Position numbers and translations under genes: made by a program. The notes under the pieces were generated by a model. The model was not told the DNA's origin and did no database searches. It saw only the letters and a program-made list of their open reading frames with translations. 64,000 nt of DNA from Sciurus carolinensis (Eukaryota; Chordata; Mammalia; Rodentia; Sciuridae): the NCBI RefSeq assembly GCF_902686445.1, contig NC_062232.1, forward strand, positions 68,589,440 to 68,653,439, in the 5' to 3' direction. Positions 1 to 13,024 of the stretch are shown in pieces (the stretch's first letter is position 1; every line of letters begins with the position of its first letter).

Positions 1-620
1 ACAACTTAAGGTGAGGAGGGAGCTCATTCTACATGATCAGTAGAGATGAAAATCAGTCTTCTGATTTCCCAATAAGTCTATTTTCACATTATTTTCAGTT
101 TAGTCTGTTTATGTATATAGTAGGTTTGTTTTTTAACTTAAATTGTAACAGTAGGTATGTCATCTTAAGTCAACCAAAATCTTTACTCTCCTACCTAATG
201 TTAAATAAGTCACCATTTTGCAGAATCTTATTGCTAATCATCAGAGTATTGGAAAAAACAAAGGTAGATCTTGGAATTCTCCACTGGCATTAACACATTC
301 AGAACTCAAATGTGTGTTTTCTTGCCTTCCTAGAATAATAAGAACTGTATTTTCCATCTTCTATCTGCACAAAAAGCTGGAGGGATGGCAAAAGTCAATC
401 CTACCTAAAATGCTTCAAAAACAAACAATGATACACACAATTCTATATTTTATATTATATCTGTTAGCAAGGACAAGTACCATTGCTACTAAAATAAATT
501 TAAATAGTTTCCCAAATACCAGTGTGAGTTCTGTAATATTCACATTGGTATACTAATTGATTAAAATTGTAACTTTTTTTTCAAAAAAACCCCCAAAAAC
601 TAATGCCTGTCATTTTCAGA
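1..620. other. Unassigned AT-rich sequence
   Basis: I recognise no gene, RNA or repeat family here. The two short open frames (33-293 and 218-556, plus strand) have low-complexity composition and no motif, and look like chance. Confidence 0.5.
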
Positions 621-621
621 T

Positions 622-2278
622 TATTCCATGAAACAGAAAAGAAGGGAACACTGTTGAATTCATTTTATGAAGCCAGTATCTCCAAGATACTAAAACCAGA
701 CAAAGATATTTCGAGGAAAAACAGAACTTCAGAACAATAATCCTGTTGAACATAAATGCAAAGATCCTTAATAAAATATTGGAAAATCACATTCAAAAAC
801 ACATTAAGTAGATAATACATTATAATTTAGTAGGTTTCATCTCAGTGATGCAAAGTTGGTTGAACATACACAAATCAATAAATGTTATATACCCCATAAA
901 TAGAATTAAAGACAAAAATCAAAAGATCATCTCAGTAGATGCAGAAAAAGTCTTTAATAAAATCCAGTACCCTCTAATGTTAAAACCACTGGAGAGCTGA
1001 GGGATAGAATTAACTTACCTCAAGATTGTAAAGGCTAGATGTGACAAACCCAAAAATCAACATTATGCAGAATGGAGAATAATCTGAAAGCATTTTCTCT
1101 AAGTCAGGAAAAATTAAACAAAAAAAATCCACTCTCACCCCTCTTATTAAACATAATTCTTGAAACTCTAGCCAGAACAATCAGACAAAGGATGGAAATT
1201 AAGGGGAAACAGATAGGATAAGAATTCAAATTATGTAGGTTTTTTGGTGAATTAATCCTCTATGAGAACCAAAATAGTCCATCATGAGATTTCTAGAGTT
1301 GATGAACAAACTTAGCAATGTTGAAAGATAGATCAACATAAATAAATCAATCACTTTCCTCTACTCTAATAACAAATCTGTTGAAAAAGAAATCAAGAAA
1401 ACTGTCTCATTCACAATAACCTCAAAAAATGAAAGACTTAATAAATACTTGGGAATAAATCAAAACAAAACAGGTGAAAGACCTCTATAATGATAACTAA
1501 AATACTGAACAAAAATTGAAGAAGAATTTAGAAGATAGAAAGACCTTCCAGGCTCTTAGATAGGCAAAATTAATATTTTGGTAGTGCTACCAAATGCATT
1601 ATATAGATTCAATGAAATTCCCATCAAAATATCAATGACATTCTTCACAGACCAAAGAAAAATCAGTCTTAACTTTCTGTCAGAAGAATAAAAGACCCAA
1701 AATAGCCAAAGCAATTGTGAGCACCGAGAGAAGCTGGAGGCATCACAATACCTTATCTCAAATTATTCCACAGGGCTATAGTAACAAAACCTGTACGGTG
1801 CTGGAAGAAAAACAGATACATAGACCAGTGGAATAAAATAGGAGATATAGAGACAAAACCACATATATATTTTCATCTGATATTTGACAAAGATGCCAAG
1901 AACATATATTGAGAGAAGATAGCCTTTTAAACAAATGGTGTTGGGAAAACTGGATATCCATACATAGAAGATGAAACTGTATCCCTATCGAAAACCCTGC
2001 AAAAGTCAACTCAAAGTATATCAAAGACCTAGGTATTTGACTAGAAATTTTGCAACTGTTCAAAGAAATCTTAGGTTCAATGCTTTAGCATATTGTCAGA
2101 GGCACCAACTTCCTTAACAAAATTCATAAAGTGCAAGAAATACAACCAAGGATCAATATGTGGGACCCCATCAAATTGAAAGCCTCCTGCACAGCAAAGG
2201 AAACAATTAAGAGTGTGAAGAGAGCATGTAAAGAACGGGAGAAAATATCTGCTTCTCTGACAAGGGATTAATATCACA
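622..2278 (+). repeat. Decayed L1 ORF2 fragment (RT to C-terminal part)
   Basis: Plus-strand sequence aligns by eye with the reverse-transcriptase part of L1 ORF2, in the same order as the young copies at 35.6-37 kb: the start after the 'Tyr-Glu-Ala' block, the 'Asp-Ala-Glu-Lys' region near 940, the region before the YADD motif near 1150-1260, and the region encoding the 'RINIVKMA' equivalent near 1570. Frames are broken throughout by indels and stops. It resumes after a SINE at about 2464. This is an old, inactive copy. Confidence 0.85.
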
Positions 2279-2429
2279 AAGGCGAGTTCAAAGTCAACCT
2301 CAGCAAAAGTGAGGCACTAAGCAATTCAGTGAGACCCTGTCTCTAACTGTCTCTAAATAAAATACAAAATAGGGTTGGGGATGTGGCACAGTGGTCGAGT
2401 GTCCCTGAGTTCAATCCCTGGTAAGCCTC

Positions 2430-2463
<34 letters not shown>
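2279..2463 (+). repeat. B1+ID composite SINE inserted in L1
   Basis: The left part (2280-2350) resembles a degraded B1/7SL-derived monomer ending in 'gagaccctgtctcta'. The right part (2371-2432) is an ID/tRNA-like monomer ('gggttggggatgtggcacagt'-type start, 'gagttcaatccctgg' B-box region), followed by a long A tract to 2463. The B1-then-ID order fits the dimeric SINEs reported in squirrels and dormice. The host L1 is continuous on both sides. Confidence 0.8.
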
Positions 2464-2467
<4 letters not shown>

Positions 2468-2880
2468 AAAAAAACAAAAAATGATCAATAAATGGGCAAA
2501 ATAACTAAATAACTAAAAAGACACTTTTGAAAAGAAGAATACAAACTGCCAGGAAACATATGAAAAATTTGCAACATCTCTAGCAGTTAGGGAAATCAAA
2601 ACAAAATTGAGATTTCACCTCATTCCAGTTATAATGGCAATCATCAACAATTCAAACAATAATAAATGCTGGCAAGGATTGGGGGGGATATGTACACTTC
2701 TACATTGTTGTTGTTGGGACAGCAAATTAGTACAACCATTTTGGAAAACAGTTTGAAGATTCCTCCATAGAGCTAGGAATGGAACAATCCTATGACTCAG
2801 TTATCCCACTCCTTTGTATTTATCTGAAAGAATTTAAAGTAAAATGAAAAAAAAAGACCTCTTTTGTCAAAACACCACCA
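2464..2880 (+). repeat. Decayed L1 ORF2 C-terminal part (continuation)
   Basis: This continues the L1 interrupted by the SINE: the equivalents of the [11 protein letters not shown] and [12 protein letters not shown] stretches of the young copies lie near 2660-2740, followed by the 'PLLCIYLKE' region. Many indels; non-functional. Confidence 0.8.
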
Positions 2881-3124
2881 TTAAAAATATATATGTAAAA
2901 ATCCCTCTACCAAATGGAAACTATTTAGATGATATCACTCAATAAGGCAGCTTCATGAATTCTTTATGTAGTAAACTATTCCTTTGAGAAAATATTCCTC
3001 TGAGAAACTATACCTCTGAGCATATTTCAATGAAGAACTAAATTCCAGAGATCACTGTTCACATCTTCCCCATTGTGATAATTTTTTCTCATAATAATCA
3101 ATATACCTGACATCAACTACTTAA
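2881..3124. other. Unassigned sequence
   Basis: No recognised feature. AT-rich, with a short (TA)n-like patch near 2888. Confidence 0.4.
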
Positions 3125-3540
3125 AGAGAATTGATTTGTTTTGACTCATGGTTTCAGATGTTACATTCCATGTGCAGTTGGTTAGCTCTTTTTCTTTGGC
3201 CCTGAGGTGATGCAGAATATCATAGTGGATGGGCACTGTAGAGGAAAACTTCTCAGATCATGTCAACAGGGAAGCAAAGGTGGGGAGCAGGGAAAAAATA
3301 AAGTTCCTACAATCATGCTCCCATTGACTTACTTTTTCCAAGTGTGCCCCACTGACCTACAGTTCCACCATCTCCCAGTAGTTCATTCAGTTGTAAATAG
3401 ATTAATCCATTGATGAGGTCAGAACCCTCATTATCCATTTACTTCTCAAAAGCTCCACCTTTGAACCTTGGTGCATTGGGGACCAAGACTTTAACACATG
3501 AGTTGTTTGTGAGGCATTCCAGATCCAAACCATAACACCC
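3125..3540 (+). repeat. Interspersed repeat of unnamed family, copy 1
   Basis: The sequence shares an ordered series of blocks with 27943-28385: 'ggccctgaggtg' versus 'ggcctgaggtgttgcagaat', 'atgcagaatatcat', the block with 'agctccacc', 'attaatcc', and an end resembling 'tccagatccaaaccataaca'. Two copies in one window make this a dispersed repeat, probably an LTR or DNA-transposon remnant. I cannot name the family. Confidence 0.6.
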
Positions 3541-4719
3541 ATCTCTTAACAATTAGCTCTAATTATTTAAAGGGATAAATCAAACTATCTGAATTATACT
3601 ACCTGAATACAAATTACAGGCTAATGAACTGTCATTGTCTTTATAGTTCCATCCAATGAGAGTTCCCTACAACCTCCCTCTAATGGTCTTTGTGTTTAAA
3701 AATATAAACTAAAAAAAAAAATTCTAAGTTTCTGACTTGCCAGTAGTTTCTAAAACTGAATTTATGGGGTGGAGAGCAAAAAGCATATCAGAAACTAATT
3801 GATTTGCTAAAATAACATCAGTAATTGCAACACAAGCTTGGTGGTAGTGTCAGAATCTGTTCTCTCTACTGTAGTGCTGGAGTTTGGCAGAGTCATCACA
3901 GTGGTAAAAAAGTTTGGAAATTGTACAAATATATGACCAGAAGAGGAAATTGTGATCATGAGGGAGCCATGGATTTTGGAGTACATTTCACCTTATTATG
4001 TATTTCTCCTTGCTATTATGTATAAACCAGAGTGAATTAGGTATGGGAAAAACATTAAGAAACTACCATTTTCAGGCTTTGTAGTAGGTTTTCTAAAAAT
4101 TTTTCCATATATTTTCTCATTCACTTAATCTCATGTGTATACTCTGTCTCCAGTTGGAAATTATTTTAAGAGTCAGACATGCCTCTGTACCAACTGAGTG
4201 ATAATATTAAGAACAACACAATATGAAGATGCACACACAATTAAGGTATTTTTAATGTTAATACTTTTATATATCATAACCCCTCCATACATAGATTATA
4301 TTACATTATGACTTTCCATCTCAACATCGTTATCCCCACATCACATGTCGAATCATCTCTTTCAAGTTCTGCTTTTCCATCACAGTCTTGGCAAGTACTG
4401 AGGCATTTATTTTGCTTCATTTGCCTTGCCCAGTGCTTGAGGCAGTATTGATCAAACCAAGACCTATATTAGTAAACCATGCAATATTTATTATATGCAG
4501 GATTACTTCCTGGGAACTTCTGTGTTTAATAAATTGCTGTTCTTCCCCATCTTCCCAATTAAGTTACATATGGTAATCAATAATCAGTTTCTTAGTTTAG
4601 ATAAAAAAGTAAACTCCATTTCCCTCTTAGGGACTATTTTAACATCCAGAATTCAAGTCAGTTTGTCTTTTCCATGCTTGGATGCCATTCTTAGTGATTT
4701 TTTTGAAGTTTGATATTGT
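3541..4719. other. Unassigned AT-rich sequence
   Basis: No gene, RNA or repeat family recognised. Overlapping short plus-strand open frames at 4388-4713 have no recognisable motif. Confidence 0.4.
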
Positions 4720-5344
4720 TTTTAATTGGCAAATACAAATTATATATGTTTATGGGGAACAATGTTATTTTTTGTATGTATACATTATAGATGATTGAAT
4801 AAGGCTAATTATTATATTCATCAGCTCAAATTAAATTTGTCTGTGATGACATTCAAAATCCTCTTTTATTGTTTTTAAAATATGGTACGTCATTATTAAC
4901 TACTGCTCCGCAATAAAATAGTATAAATAATTATTCCCATCTAACTGTAGCTTTTACAGCTGCTTTCCCCATGCACCTCCCTGCTACATCACTAAGAACA
5001 ACCATTCTAATCTACCCCTATGAGATTTACTGTTTTGGATTCCATATATAAATGAAATAATATAGTATTTATTTCTCTGTGCTTGAATTTTCATTTAATA
5101 TTATGTTCTCTAGGTTTATCCACATAGAAGCAAATGACAGAATTTCCTGTTTTTTTAAGACAGAATAATATTCTATTGTATATATTTATAGTTTACATAT
5201 TTTATTTCATTCTCACACTTATGTACACTTGCTATATTTTAGTTATGGTGAACAAGATTGCAACAAACATGGAAATGCAGACACCTATTTGTCATGCTAA
5301 TTTCAAATTCAAATATTTAGTCTTTTTAGTTATATATCAGTGGT
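4720..5344 (-). repeat. Ancient L1 (L1MA-like) 3' end, minus strand
   Basis: Read in reverse, this is an old mammalian L1 3' UTR and ORF2 terminus; the plus-strand text 'aattggcaaatacaaatt' and 'tgtatacattatagatgatt' is typical of reversed L1MA-type 3' ends. It breaks at about 5345, where a younger minus-strand L1 begins, and resumes near 10860. Confidence 0.75.
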
Positions 5345-6097
5345 AAAATATATTTGATATATTTATACAAGTATGGAATAGGTCTTATTCTAATTTGGAT
5401 CACAATCTTGTGGAGGTAAATAATATTGAATTCACTGTGAAGTATTCTTATATGTACATAAGAAAATTAGGTCAGTTTCATTCCACTGTCCTTCTTATTC
5501 CTAATCTCTTCCCTTCCCTTTATTCCCCTTTGTCTAATCTACTGAATTTCTATTCTTCCCCTCCCCCAATTACTATGAGTTAGCATTAACATATCAGAGA
5601 GAATACTAGCCCTTTGGTTGTTTGGCATTGACTTATTTCATTTAGCATGATAGTAGCCAGATCCATCCATTAATTTACAAATGTCATAAAGTCATTCTTC
5701 TTTATGGCTGAGTAATAGTCTTTATCCATTCATTTGTTGATGGGCATCTAGGTTGGTTCCATAGATTAGTGATTGTGAATTGAGCTGCTATAAACATTGA
5801 TGTGGCTGTATCACTGTAGTATGCTTATTTTAGCTCCTTTGGATATAAACTGAAGAGTGAGATAACAGGGTGAAGTGGTGGTTCCATTCAGAGTTTCGGG
5901 AGGAATCTCCACACAGCTTTTAGAGTAGTTGTACTAATTTGCAGTCCCACCAGCAATGTATGAGTGTACCCATTTCCTGATATCCTCACCAAAATTTATA
6001 GTTGCTTGTATTCTTGATAATTGACATTCTGGTTGGAATGAGAGTAAATCTCAGTGTACTTTAATTTTCATTTCTCTAAATGCTAGAGATGTTGAAC

Positions 6098-6100
<3 letters not shown>

Positions 6101-6132
<32 letters not shown>
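6101..6132. repeat. (AT)16 microsatellite
   Basis: An uninterrupted AT dinucleotide run inside the L1 ORF2 C-terminal region. Confidence 0.98.
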
Positions 6133-6135
<3 letters not shown>

Positions 6136-7562
6136 TATTTATTTATTCATCATTTGTATTTCTTCTTTTGTGAAATGACTGATTAGCTCCTTTGCTCATT
6201 TATTGATTGGGTTATTTGATTTTGTGGTATTAAGATTTTTGAGATTTTGTTTATCCTGAAAATTAACACTTTAACTGAGGTGCAAGTGTCAAAGATTTTC
6301 TCCAATCCTACAGGCTTTCTCTTCATGATCTTGATTGTTTCCCTTGCTGTGAAGTTTTTTAATTTGGTGCCATTCCATTTATTAATTTTTGATTTTACTT
6401 CTTGAGCATTAACAGTCTTGTTGAGGAAATCAGTTTCTAAGATGACATGGTGAACTGTAGGGTCTACCTTTTCTTTTAATAGGTGTATGATCTGTGGTTT
6501 AATACCTAGGTCTTTGATTCACTTTGAGTTGAGTTCTAAGCAGGGTGAGAGAGAGGGGTTAAATTTCATTCTACTATATATAGAATGTAGTATGTACTAT
6601 TTGTTGAAGATGCTATCTTTTCCCCAAAGTATGTTTTTGGTGCCTTTGTCTAGTGTCAGATTACTGTATTTATTGGGTTTGTTTATTTGTATTTTATTAA
6701 ATTCCATTGGTGTTCAATGACTGCCTTTGTGCCAACATCATACTGTTTTGTTACTATAGCTTTATAATATAATTAAAGGTCCAGTATTGCGATGACTCCT
6801 GCTTTGCTTTTATTACTAATGATTTGTTTTAGCTATTCTGGGCCTTTTATTTTTTCCAAATGAAACTCATGACCGGTTTTTCTATTTCTATGAAGAATGT
6901 CATTGGTATTTTAATAGGAATCATATTAAATCAGTACAGCACTTTTGTAGTATGGTCAGTTTGAATATATTAAGTCTGTGTATCCAAGAACATGGGAGAA
7001 CTTTCCATTGTCTAAGATCTTTTTCAATTTATTTCTTTAGAGTTCTATAGTTTTCACTGTAGAAGTCTTTCACCTCTTTTGTTAGTATTTTTTTGAGGTT
7101 ATTGTGAATGGGAGAGTTTTCCTAATTTCTCCTTTGGTTGATTCATCATTGGAATATAGGAAGGAAATTGATTTGTGGGTGTTAATTTTGTATCCTGCTA
7201 CTTTGCTGAATTAATTTATGAGTTCTAGAAGTTTTCTCATGGTGTTTTTGGTATCTTCTCGCTATAAAATGATGTCATCACCAAACAGAGATAGTTTGAA
7301 GTCTTTTGCTATTCATATCTCTTTAATTTTTTACACTTGCTTAATTGCTTGGGCTATAGTTTCAAGGACTATATTAAATAGAAGTGGTGAAAGAGGTCAT
7401 CCATGTCTTGTTCCACTTTTTTGAGGGAATGAAAGGTATTATCTCTATCTTATTGTATTTGTTAAGAGCTGCTTTGTGGCCTAAGATAGTACACATTTTA
7501 GAAAATGCTCCAGGTGCTTCTGAGAAGAAAGTTTATTCAGTTATTAATGGATCAAATATCCT

Positions 7563-8069
7563 TTATATGTCTGTTAAATCTAAATTATTAATTGTATTTT
7601 TTAGTTCTATAGCTTCTTTATCTAGTTTTTGTTTGGAAGATCTATCCAGTGATGAGAGAGGCATGTTAAAGTCACCCAGTAATATTGTGTTGTGGTTTAT
7701 TTGATTCTTGAAATTGAGAAGAGTTTGTCTGATGTACATAGATGCTCCATTGTTTGGGGCATAAATATGTACAATTGTTATTTCTTCTTGTTGTATAATT
7801 CCCTTTAGCCCTATTAAATGACCTTCTTTGTCCCCTCTGATTATCTTTGATTTGAAGTCCACTTTATCTGATATGAGGAGAGAAACCCCTGCTTGTTTAT
7901 GATATGCATGGGCATGATATGTTTCTTCCCATCCTTTTACCTTCAGTCTGTTCCTGTCTTTGCCTATGAGATGAGTTTCTTGAAGACAATATATTGTTAG
8001 GTCCTGTTTGCAAATCCCATCTGCAAGTCTATGTCTTTTGTTTGGTGAATTTAAGTCATTTACATTCAA
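7563..8069 (-). pseudogene. L1 ORF2 endonuclease domain remnant
   Basis: An open frame of 168 residues covers most of the apurinic/apyrimidinic-like endonuclease of L1 ORF2p, which nicks target DNA to prime reverse transcription. Visible family motifs in order: an N-terminal Asn block (NVNDLNS), the catalytic Glu in CLQETHL, IYAPN, the catalytic Asp/Asn in LGDFN, and DRSSKQKLDKE followed by NNLDLTDI. The same order and near-identical wording occur in the young copies at 31.5 and 34.1 kb. The frame ends before the SDH motif, close to the internal deletion of this L1, so no complete enzyme is encoded. Confidence 0.85.
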
Positions 8070-8722
8070 TGCAATTATTGAGAAATCATTTTATTTCTTG
8101 TCATTTTTATTTATTTTTGGTTTTTAATTTGAATTCCTTTATCTTTTGATTGACTCTAGTGTAGTTCCTCCCTTTTCTTGTTTTAAATTCTATTTTTATT
8201 TTCTTCATCATGAAATATTTTATTGAGTATGTTTGCTAGAGCAGTCCTTCTAGTTGTGAACTCTTCTAACTTTTGTTTATCATGGAAGGTTTTTATTTCA
8301 TTGTCAATTCTGAAACTTAATTTTGCTGGTTATAGTATTCTTCGTTGGCATTAATTTTCTTTCAGAGCTTGGTATATATTTTTTCAACATCTCCTTATTT
8401 TTATTGTCTGGGTTGAGAAATCAGCTGAGACTTGAATTGGTTTCCCTTTAAATGCTACCTTTGGTTTCTCTCTGTCAATGTTTAAACTTCAGTTTTTTTT
8501 TTTTTTTTAGTATGTTAGGCATTTTCATAATAATGTGCCTTGTCATGGGTCTGTCATAATTTTGTACATTTGGGGTTCTGTAAACCTCCTGTATTTAATT
8601 TTCCATTTTATTCTTAAGGTTTGGGAAATTTTCTGATATTATTTAATTGAAAAGATTGCATATTATTTTAGTTTGTATTTCTGAGCCTTCATCTATCCTG
8701 AAAAATTTTATATTTGACCTTT

Positions 8723-9153
8723 TCATGTTATCTCATATTTCTTAAAAATTCTGTTCATGATGTTTCTCCTTTTTTCTGCACTGTCAACTTTATTTTCAAG
8801 ATTATATATTTTGTCTTTTTTGCCTGCAACTCTATCTTCCAAATGGTCTAGTTCATTTGTGATGCTGTCCATTGAATTTTTAATTTGGTTTATTGATTCC
8901 TTCATTTTGGAGATTTCCATTTGGTTCTTCTTCAGAATCTTTTTATTGAGTGATCTTTCACTTCCTGTATTTTCTCTCTAATTTCACTCCTGTTGTCCTT
9001 TACATCACAAATCAGTTGAACTATGAGCCTTCTAAACTCCATCACTGACATTTTTTCCACTGTTTTATTGACGGATTTTGTTATTGATATAGTTTGGTTT
9101 GTTTGGGGTGGTTTGTTTCCTTGCTTTTTCATGTTGTTTGTGTGTCTACCCAT
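8723..9153 (-). pseudogene. L1 ORF1 remnant (two frames)
   Basis: Two minus-strand open frames (8932-9153 and 8723-8920) together resemble the N-terminal and coiled-coil parts of L1 ORF1p, the RNA-binding chaperone of the L1 particle. The first contains KKQGNKPPQTNQT and MEFRRLIVQLI, matching in position the MRKQGKKMSQTN and REFRMYVIKTI segments of the intact ORF1 at 30384. The second contains MKESINQIKNSMDSITNELDHLEDR, a heptad-rich coiled coil. They are in different frames, and the RNA-recognition domain is degraded. Confidence 0.8.
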
Positions 9154-10019
9154 CTAACAGTATGAATCTGAGATGGCAGAATGTCTACCCTATGAACCTG
9201 TCATGTCTCTGAAAGATTCTAGTACCTCATGGTTTGGGGGGGAATATAAAACAATAATCAATGGAACAGTTTTAAATGACTTAGTTCCTATTGTGACATC
9301 TACAATGTTAATTGGCACAATAAACAAAAATGGAATCATGTGCAATTGCTAGCAGTAAAAACACTAATTTTGTAAAACAGTTTGCTATTTCAAAAGTGAC
9401 CAGGGAGAATGCAGAAGCGATGTAGTATGTGATGATTTTGAGGGAGAATGTGAGAAAGTAGAAGTAGAAATCATTCAGCCCACTTACAAAGAGAAGGGTT
9501 AAAGACAGAATGATAGAATTTGGCTGTTAGCAAAAGAAAAGGGAGAAAAAGAATGAAGAGACATATACGAGTGAAAGACAATACAAAACAAAACTAAGAT
9601 ACACCAATCAAAAACCCTAGCCCTCAAAAGATAGAGACACAAAAATAACTGTCTTCATAAATGCTACATATAAGTGAGACACATATGGATATGTATAAAC
9701 GTCCATGAATCATTCAGCACACAATCAAAATAAGAGAAAGAAGAGAGGAAAAAAATAAATAAGAATAAGAATTTTAAAATGTTTCTGACCAAAAATTAAG
9801 GAATTGTTTCCATTGTAATTTGCCATAAATTTTCAATGAGAATATATGTTCATTGTCTGCTCCCAAATGTTTTTCTTTCCATTTTTTTTTCTTTGGAGAT
9901 ACATACTACAAACAATAGTAGTAGCCACAGGCTGTCAAGTACTTCTTCTTTTTGTGTTACTTCTGAAATTGCCAGTTGAATTCAAAAATTTTCAGCTAAC
10001 CTTCTGAAGAAGATTGAGG

Positions 10020-10855
10020 TGGAGCTAGTTAGAGAGTGTTTGCTGTTCTACTTCCAGGGCAGGGTTGCTGTAGAGTTCTGTGAGAGGAGCTCCTGAAGGC
10101 GGGGGTTAGGTCTATGTAGGCCCCAGGTGCTTCCATGAATGTCGATTGGTCTGAGCATTTTAGATCAGTGTATCTCCAGAGCTCAGCAGGTGATGATCCA
10201 CACTGGGAACTGTACCCCAGGAGTCTCCCCTGGTTTCCACTAATGTAGCAGAAGAGCTAATCCTTTGCCTCCTTTGCCACCCATAAATCCCATCCTTCCC
10301 AGCCTCCTAGGCTCAGTTCCCAAGTACACACTCACTCCCACTCGCCTGATGGAATTCATGGTCCACCCCAGCGGGTCTTGCAAAGAGCCATACTCAAAGA
10401 GGGAGGGGAACTCAGAATCTCCTGGATTTCAACAGCCCATATTCCCCTGTTAGAATACTTTTCCACAGCTGAATTCCTCCTGGTCTCATAGGCACACTCT
10501 GAATCCTGTGGCAGGCATTTACAAGTTCTGGTTTTCAGACTCAGCTGGGATTACTGAAGTGTGGGTTCCTGGACTTGCTTCCACAGCTGCAGGCTGCTAT
10601 AGCATGACCAGAATATGGCTCTTGCCTCCACTCTTCACAGACAACCAGGAGATATGTGGCAACTTTCCTATGCAAAGATGTAGTATAGGTTACCTTTTGG
10701 ATCAGTCTGGCAGTGTCCTTGATCTTTGATTTCTCTGTACTAAGACACACCATGGTGCCACCTCACTGAAAATCTACTTATCTGTTTTTGGTCTCACACC
10801 ATGGAGCAGCTTGGAAAGTAACCTCCTCTACTATGCCATCTTTCTGTGATGATGT
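10020..10855 (-). repeat. 5'UTR of the minus-strand L1
   Basis: Base composition rises sharply above the flanks. Read on the minus strand it begins with a short 'agatggca' motif like the first bases of the young L1 5'UTR monomers and leads into the ORF1 remnant. Between 9160 and 10020 the sequence is too degraded to assign with confidence but lies between this UTR and ORF1. Confidence 0.6.
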
Positions 10856-11606
10856 CAACTTCTTCAGTTTTATACACAATAGTGGGATTGCTGGATTGTA
10901 TGGTGATTCCATTTTTAGTTATTTGAGAAACATCTGTACTGTTTTTCAAATGAATGTACTAATTTGTAATATCAACTGTTTAAGTGTTCTATTTTTTTTT
11001 GTATCTTCTCCAAGACTCAGATTTCAGTTTTCAATAATAGCCAATCTAACATGCAGGCAATATCTCATTGTGGTTCTAATTGCATTGACTGGAGATGTTG
11101 AACTTTTTCAAATGTTTTTGTCGATCATTCGCATGTAATTTTTTGTGGGTGAAATGGCCATTTATGTTTTCTAATCATTTTTAATTAGGGATTTCTTTTC
11201 TTGGTATGAGCAATTTGCATTCCTTGTATATTTTGGATATTAGCCCTTTATGTGATTATGACTCACAAATATGTTCTCCATTTTGTGGACTGTCTTATCA
11301 TTCTATTAATTACTTCCTTTGCTATATAGAATCTTTTTAGTTTGATGCAATTCCATTGGTATAATTGTGCTTTTATCACCTGTGTTTTGCTTTTCATATC
11401 CAGGTAATCTCTATTCAGACTATGTGTCATGAAAACTCTTCTCTTGTTTATTTAATAGTTTCATAGTTTCTGGTCTTACATTTAAGTTCTTAATCCATTT
11501 TTAGTTGGTTCTTGTATAAAGAATGAGATAAGGGTTCACTTTTAGTCTTCCTTGGATATTGTTTTCCTAGTACCATTAATTAAAGATGGTGTTCTTACTT
11601 GATAAA
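10856..11606 (-). repeat. Ancient L1 (L1MA-like), ORF2 C-terminal part
   Basis: This continues the minus-strand L1 that broke off at 5344: reversed ORF2 C-terminal sequence ('agtgggattgctggattg', 'attgcattgactggagatgtt'-like wording) in correct order, then RT C-terminal sequence up to an LTR at 11607. Confidence 0.75.
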
Positions 11607-11930
11607 TGTTAAGTCGGAATTTGGGCGACTATATGAGGGAGAGAGGAGCAACTAAGGCAGAGGACAGTGCACCACACTGTAACCAATCAAATGCGCAGGA
11701 AAACTCCACTGATCCTTACCTCCACCAATCACTCAGCAGGACCACCCCCCCATTCCTGCCTATAAAGACCCTGGGCAGCCAGGGCCATGTGAGATTTTCT
11801 CTGGCTCCCTACCCTGACCTGTACTCCAGGGGCTGGGGATTTCTCCCGAGAGCCAAATTCCAATAAAGCTTGCTTCAGCCGCTTTCTGTTGGATTTTATT
11901 TTGCCTCTAGCTGTGCCCCCGAGCTTATAG
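11607..11930 (+). mobile_element. Solo LTR, probably class I (ERV1-like)
   Basis: The segment interrupts an otherwise continuous L1 and has the order of a retroviral LTR: CCAAT-type motifs (for example 'aaccaatcaaatg' near 11681 and 'caccaatcact' near 11723), a TATA box 'cctataaagacc' at 11759-11770, and a polyadenylation signal AATAAA at 11862-11867. The flanks carry a possible 4-bp duplication 'taaa' (11603-11606 and 11931-11934), which fits gammaretrovirus-type integration. The left end is TG; the right end is not CA, so it has decayed or the boundary is a few bases off. Confidence 0.75.
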
Positions 11931-13024
11931 TAAATCCTCGGCACCTTTGTCAAAAGCAAGTTGTTTATTTTTGCAACCTATTGTATTTTTCGGGTAATCC
12001 ATTTTATACCATTTACCAATGCATTTGCTTTTATGCCAGTTCCATGCTCCTTTTATTACAACAGTGCTGCAATATATTTTGAAATGTGATAGTGCCATGC
12101 CTCCAACTTCATTATTTTTGGTCAAGATTGCTCTGGCTAGACTTGTTCTTTTGTGCTTCTATACACAATTTGGAGTGTTTTTCTATTTTTTGTGGTAGTC
12201 ATTACATTGAACCTGTACATTGGTTTGAATAATACAGACATTTTAACAATATCAATACTTTTAATACACAAACAATATCTTTCCACTTATTTGTATCTTC
12301 TTCAAAAATATTCATCTATATTTTATATGTTTTAATATACAAATCTTTCCTTCTTTGGTTATTTTTATTCCTAATAATTTTTTTGAATGCTTTTGAACAT
12401 TGGGTTTTTTAAATTTCTTTTTAAGATAGATCTTTATTAGTGTGCAGGAATGCTACTGATTTCTTTAAGTTAATTTGTTAATCTGTGACATTACTGAACT
12501 TATTTGTCAATGTTAACAGCTTTTGGTATAGACTTAAGGATTTTCTTTGTATATACATAATATGTCATTAGCAAACAGGGATAAGAACGACTTTTACTAC
12601 ATCTCATAAGTTTTAGCATGTTGTGTTTCCTTTGTCATTTGTCTGCAGATATTTTTAAAATTTCCCTTATAATTTATTCTTTGATCCATTAGCTGAATTA
12701 ATTTCCATAAGTTTGTGAATTTCCAAAAATTCCTTCTATTACTGGTCTAGTTTCATGTTATTGAGGTCAGAAAATATACTCCTAAATATGATTTCAGTCT
12801 TCATAAATTTGTGAAGGCAATTTGTAGCCTAATGTATGTACATTTACATTTGAGAAAAATGTATATTGTGTTTCTGTTGAATGGAGTATCCTGATATGTG
12901 TGTTAGGCTTATTTGATCGAAAGTATAGTGTAAGACCAATATTTCCTTATGGACTTTTGTTTGGATTATCTATCCAATGATAACAGACCATGCAAATGAA
13001 TCCTATACTGCTCCTGTGTTTCCT
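11931..13024 (-). repeat. Ancient L1 (L1MA-like), ORF2 RT part
   Basis: L1 sequence resumes directly after the LTR with the reversed text 'ggcacctttgtcaaaagcaa' and runs through the degenerate RT region. No open frame of note. Confidence 0.7.

Larger units (their letters stand above)
5345..10855 (-). repeat. Nearly complete sciurid L1, minus strand, nested in older L1
   Basis: From right to left: a G+C-richer 5'UTR (about 10855-10020, starting at a reversed 'agaaagatggca' motif like the start of the young L1s at 29.3 kb), an ORF1 remnant (9153-8723), the ORF2 endonuclease (8069-7563), RT and C-terminal parts (about 7430-5900) and a 3'UTR ending at 5345. The endonuclease joins directly to the RT C-terminal half near 7430, so about 1 kb of ORF2 is missing. 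An (AT)16 tract lies at 6101-6132. The older L1 flanks it on both sides. Confidence 0.8.
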
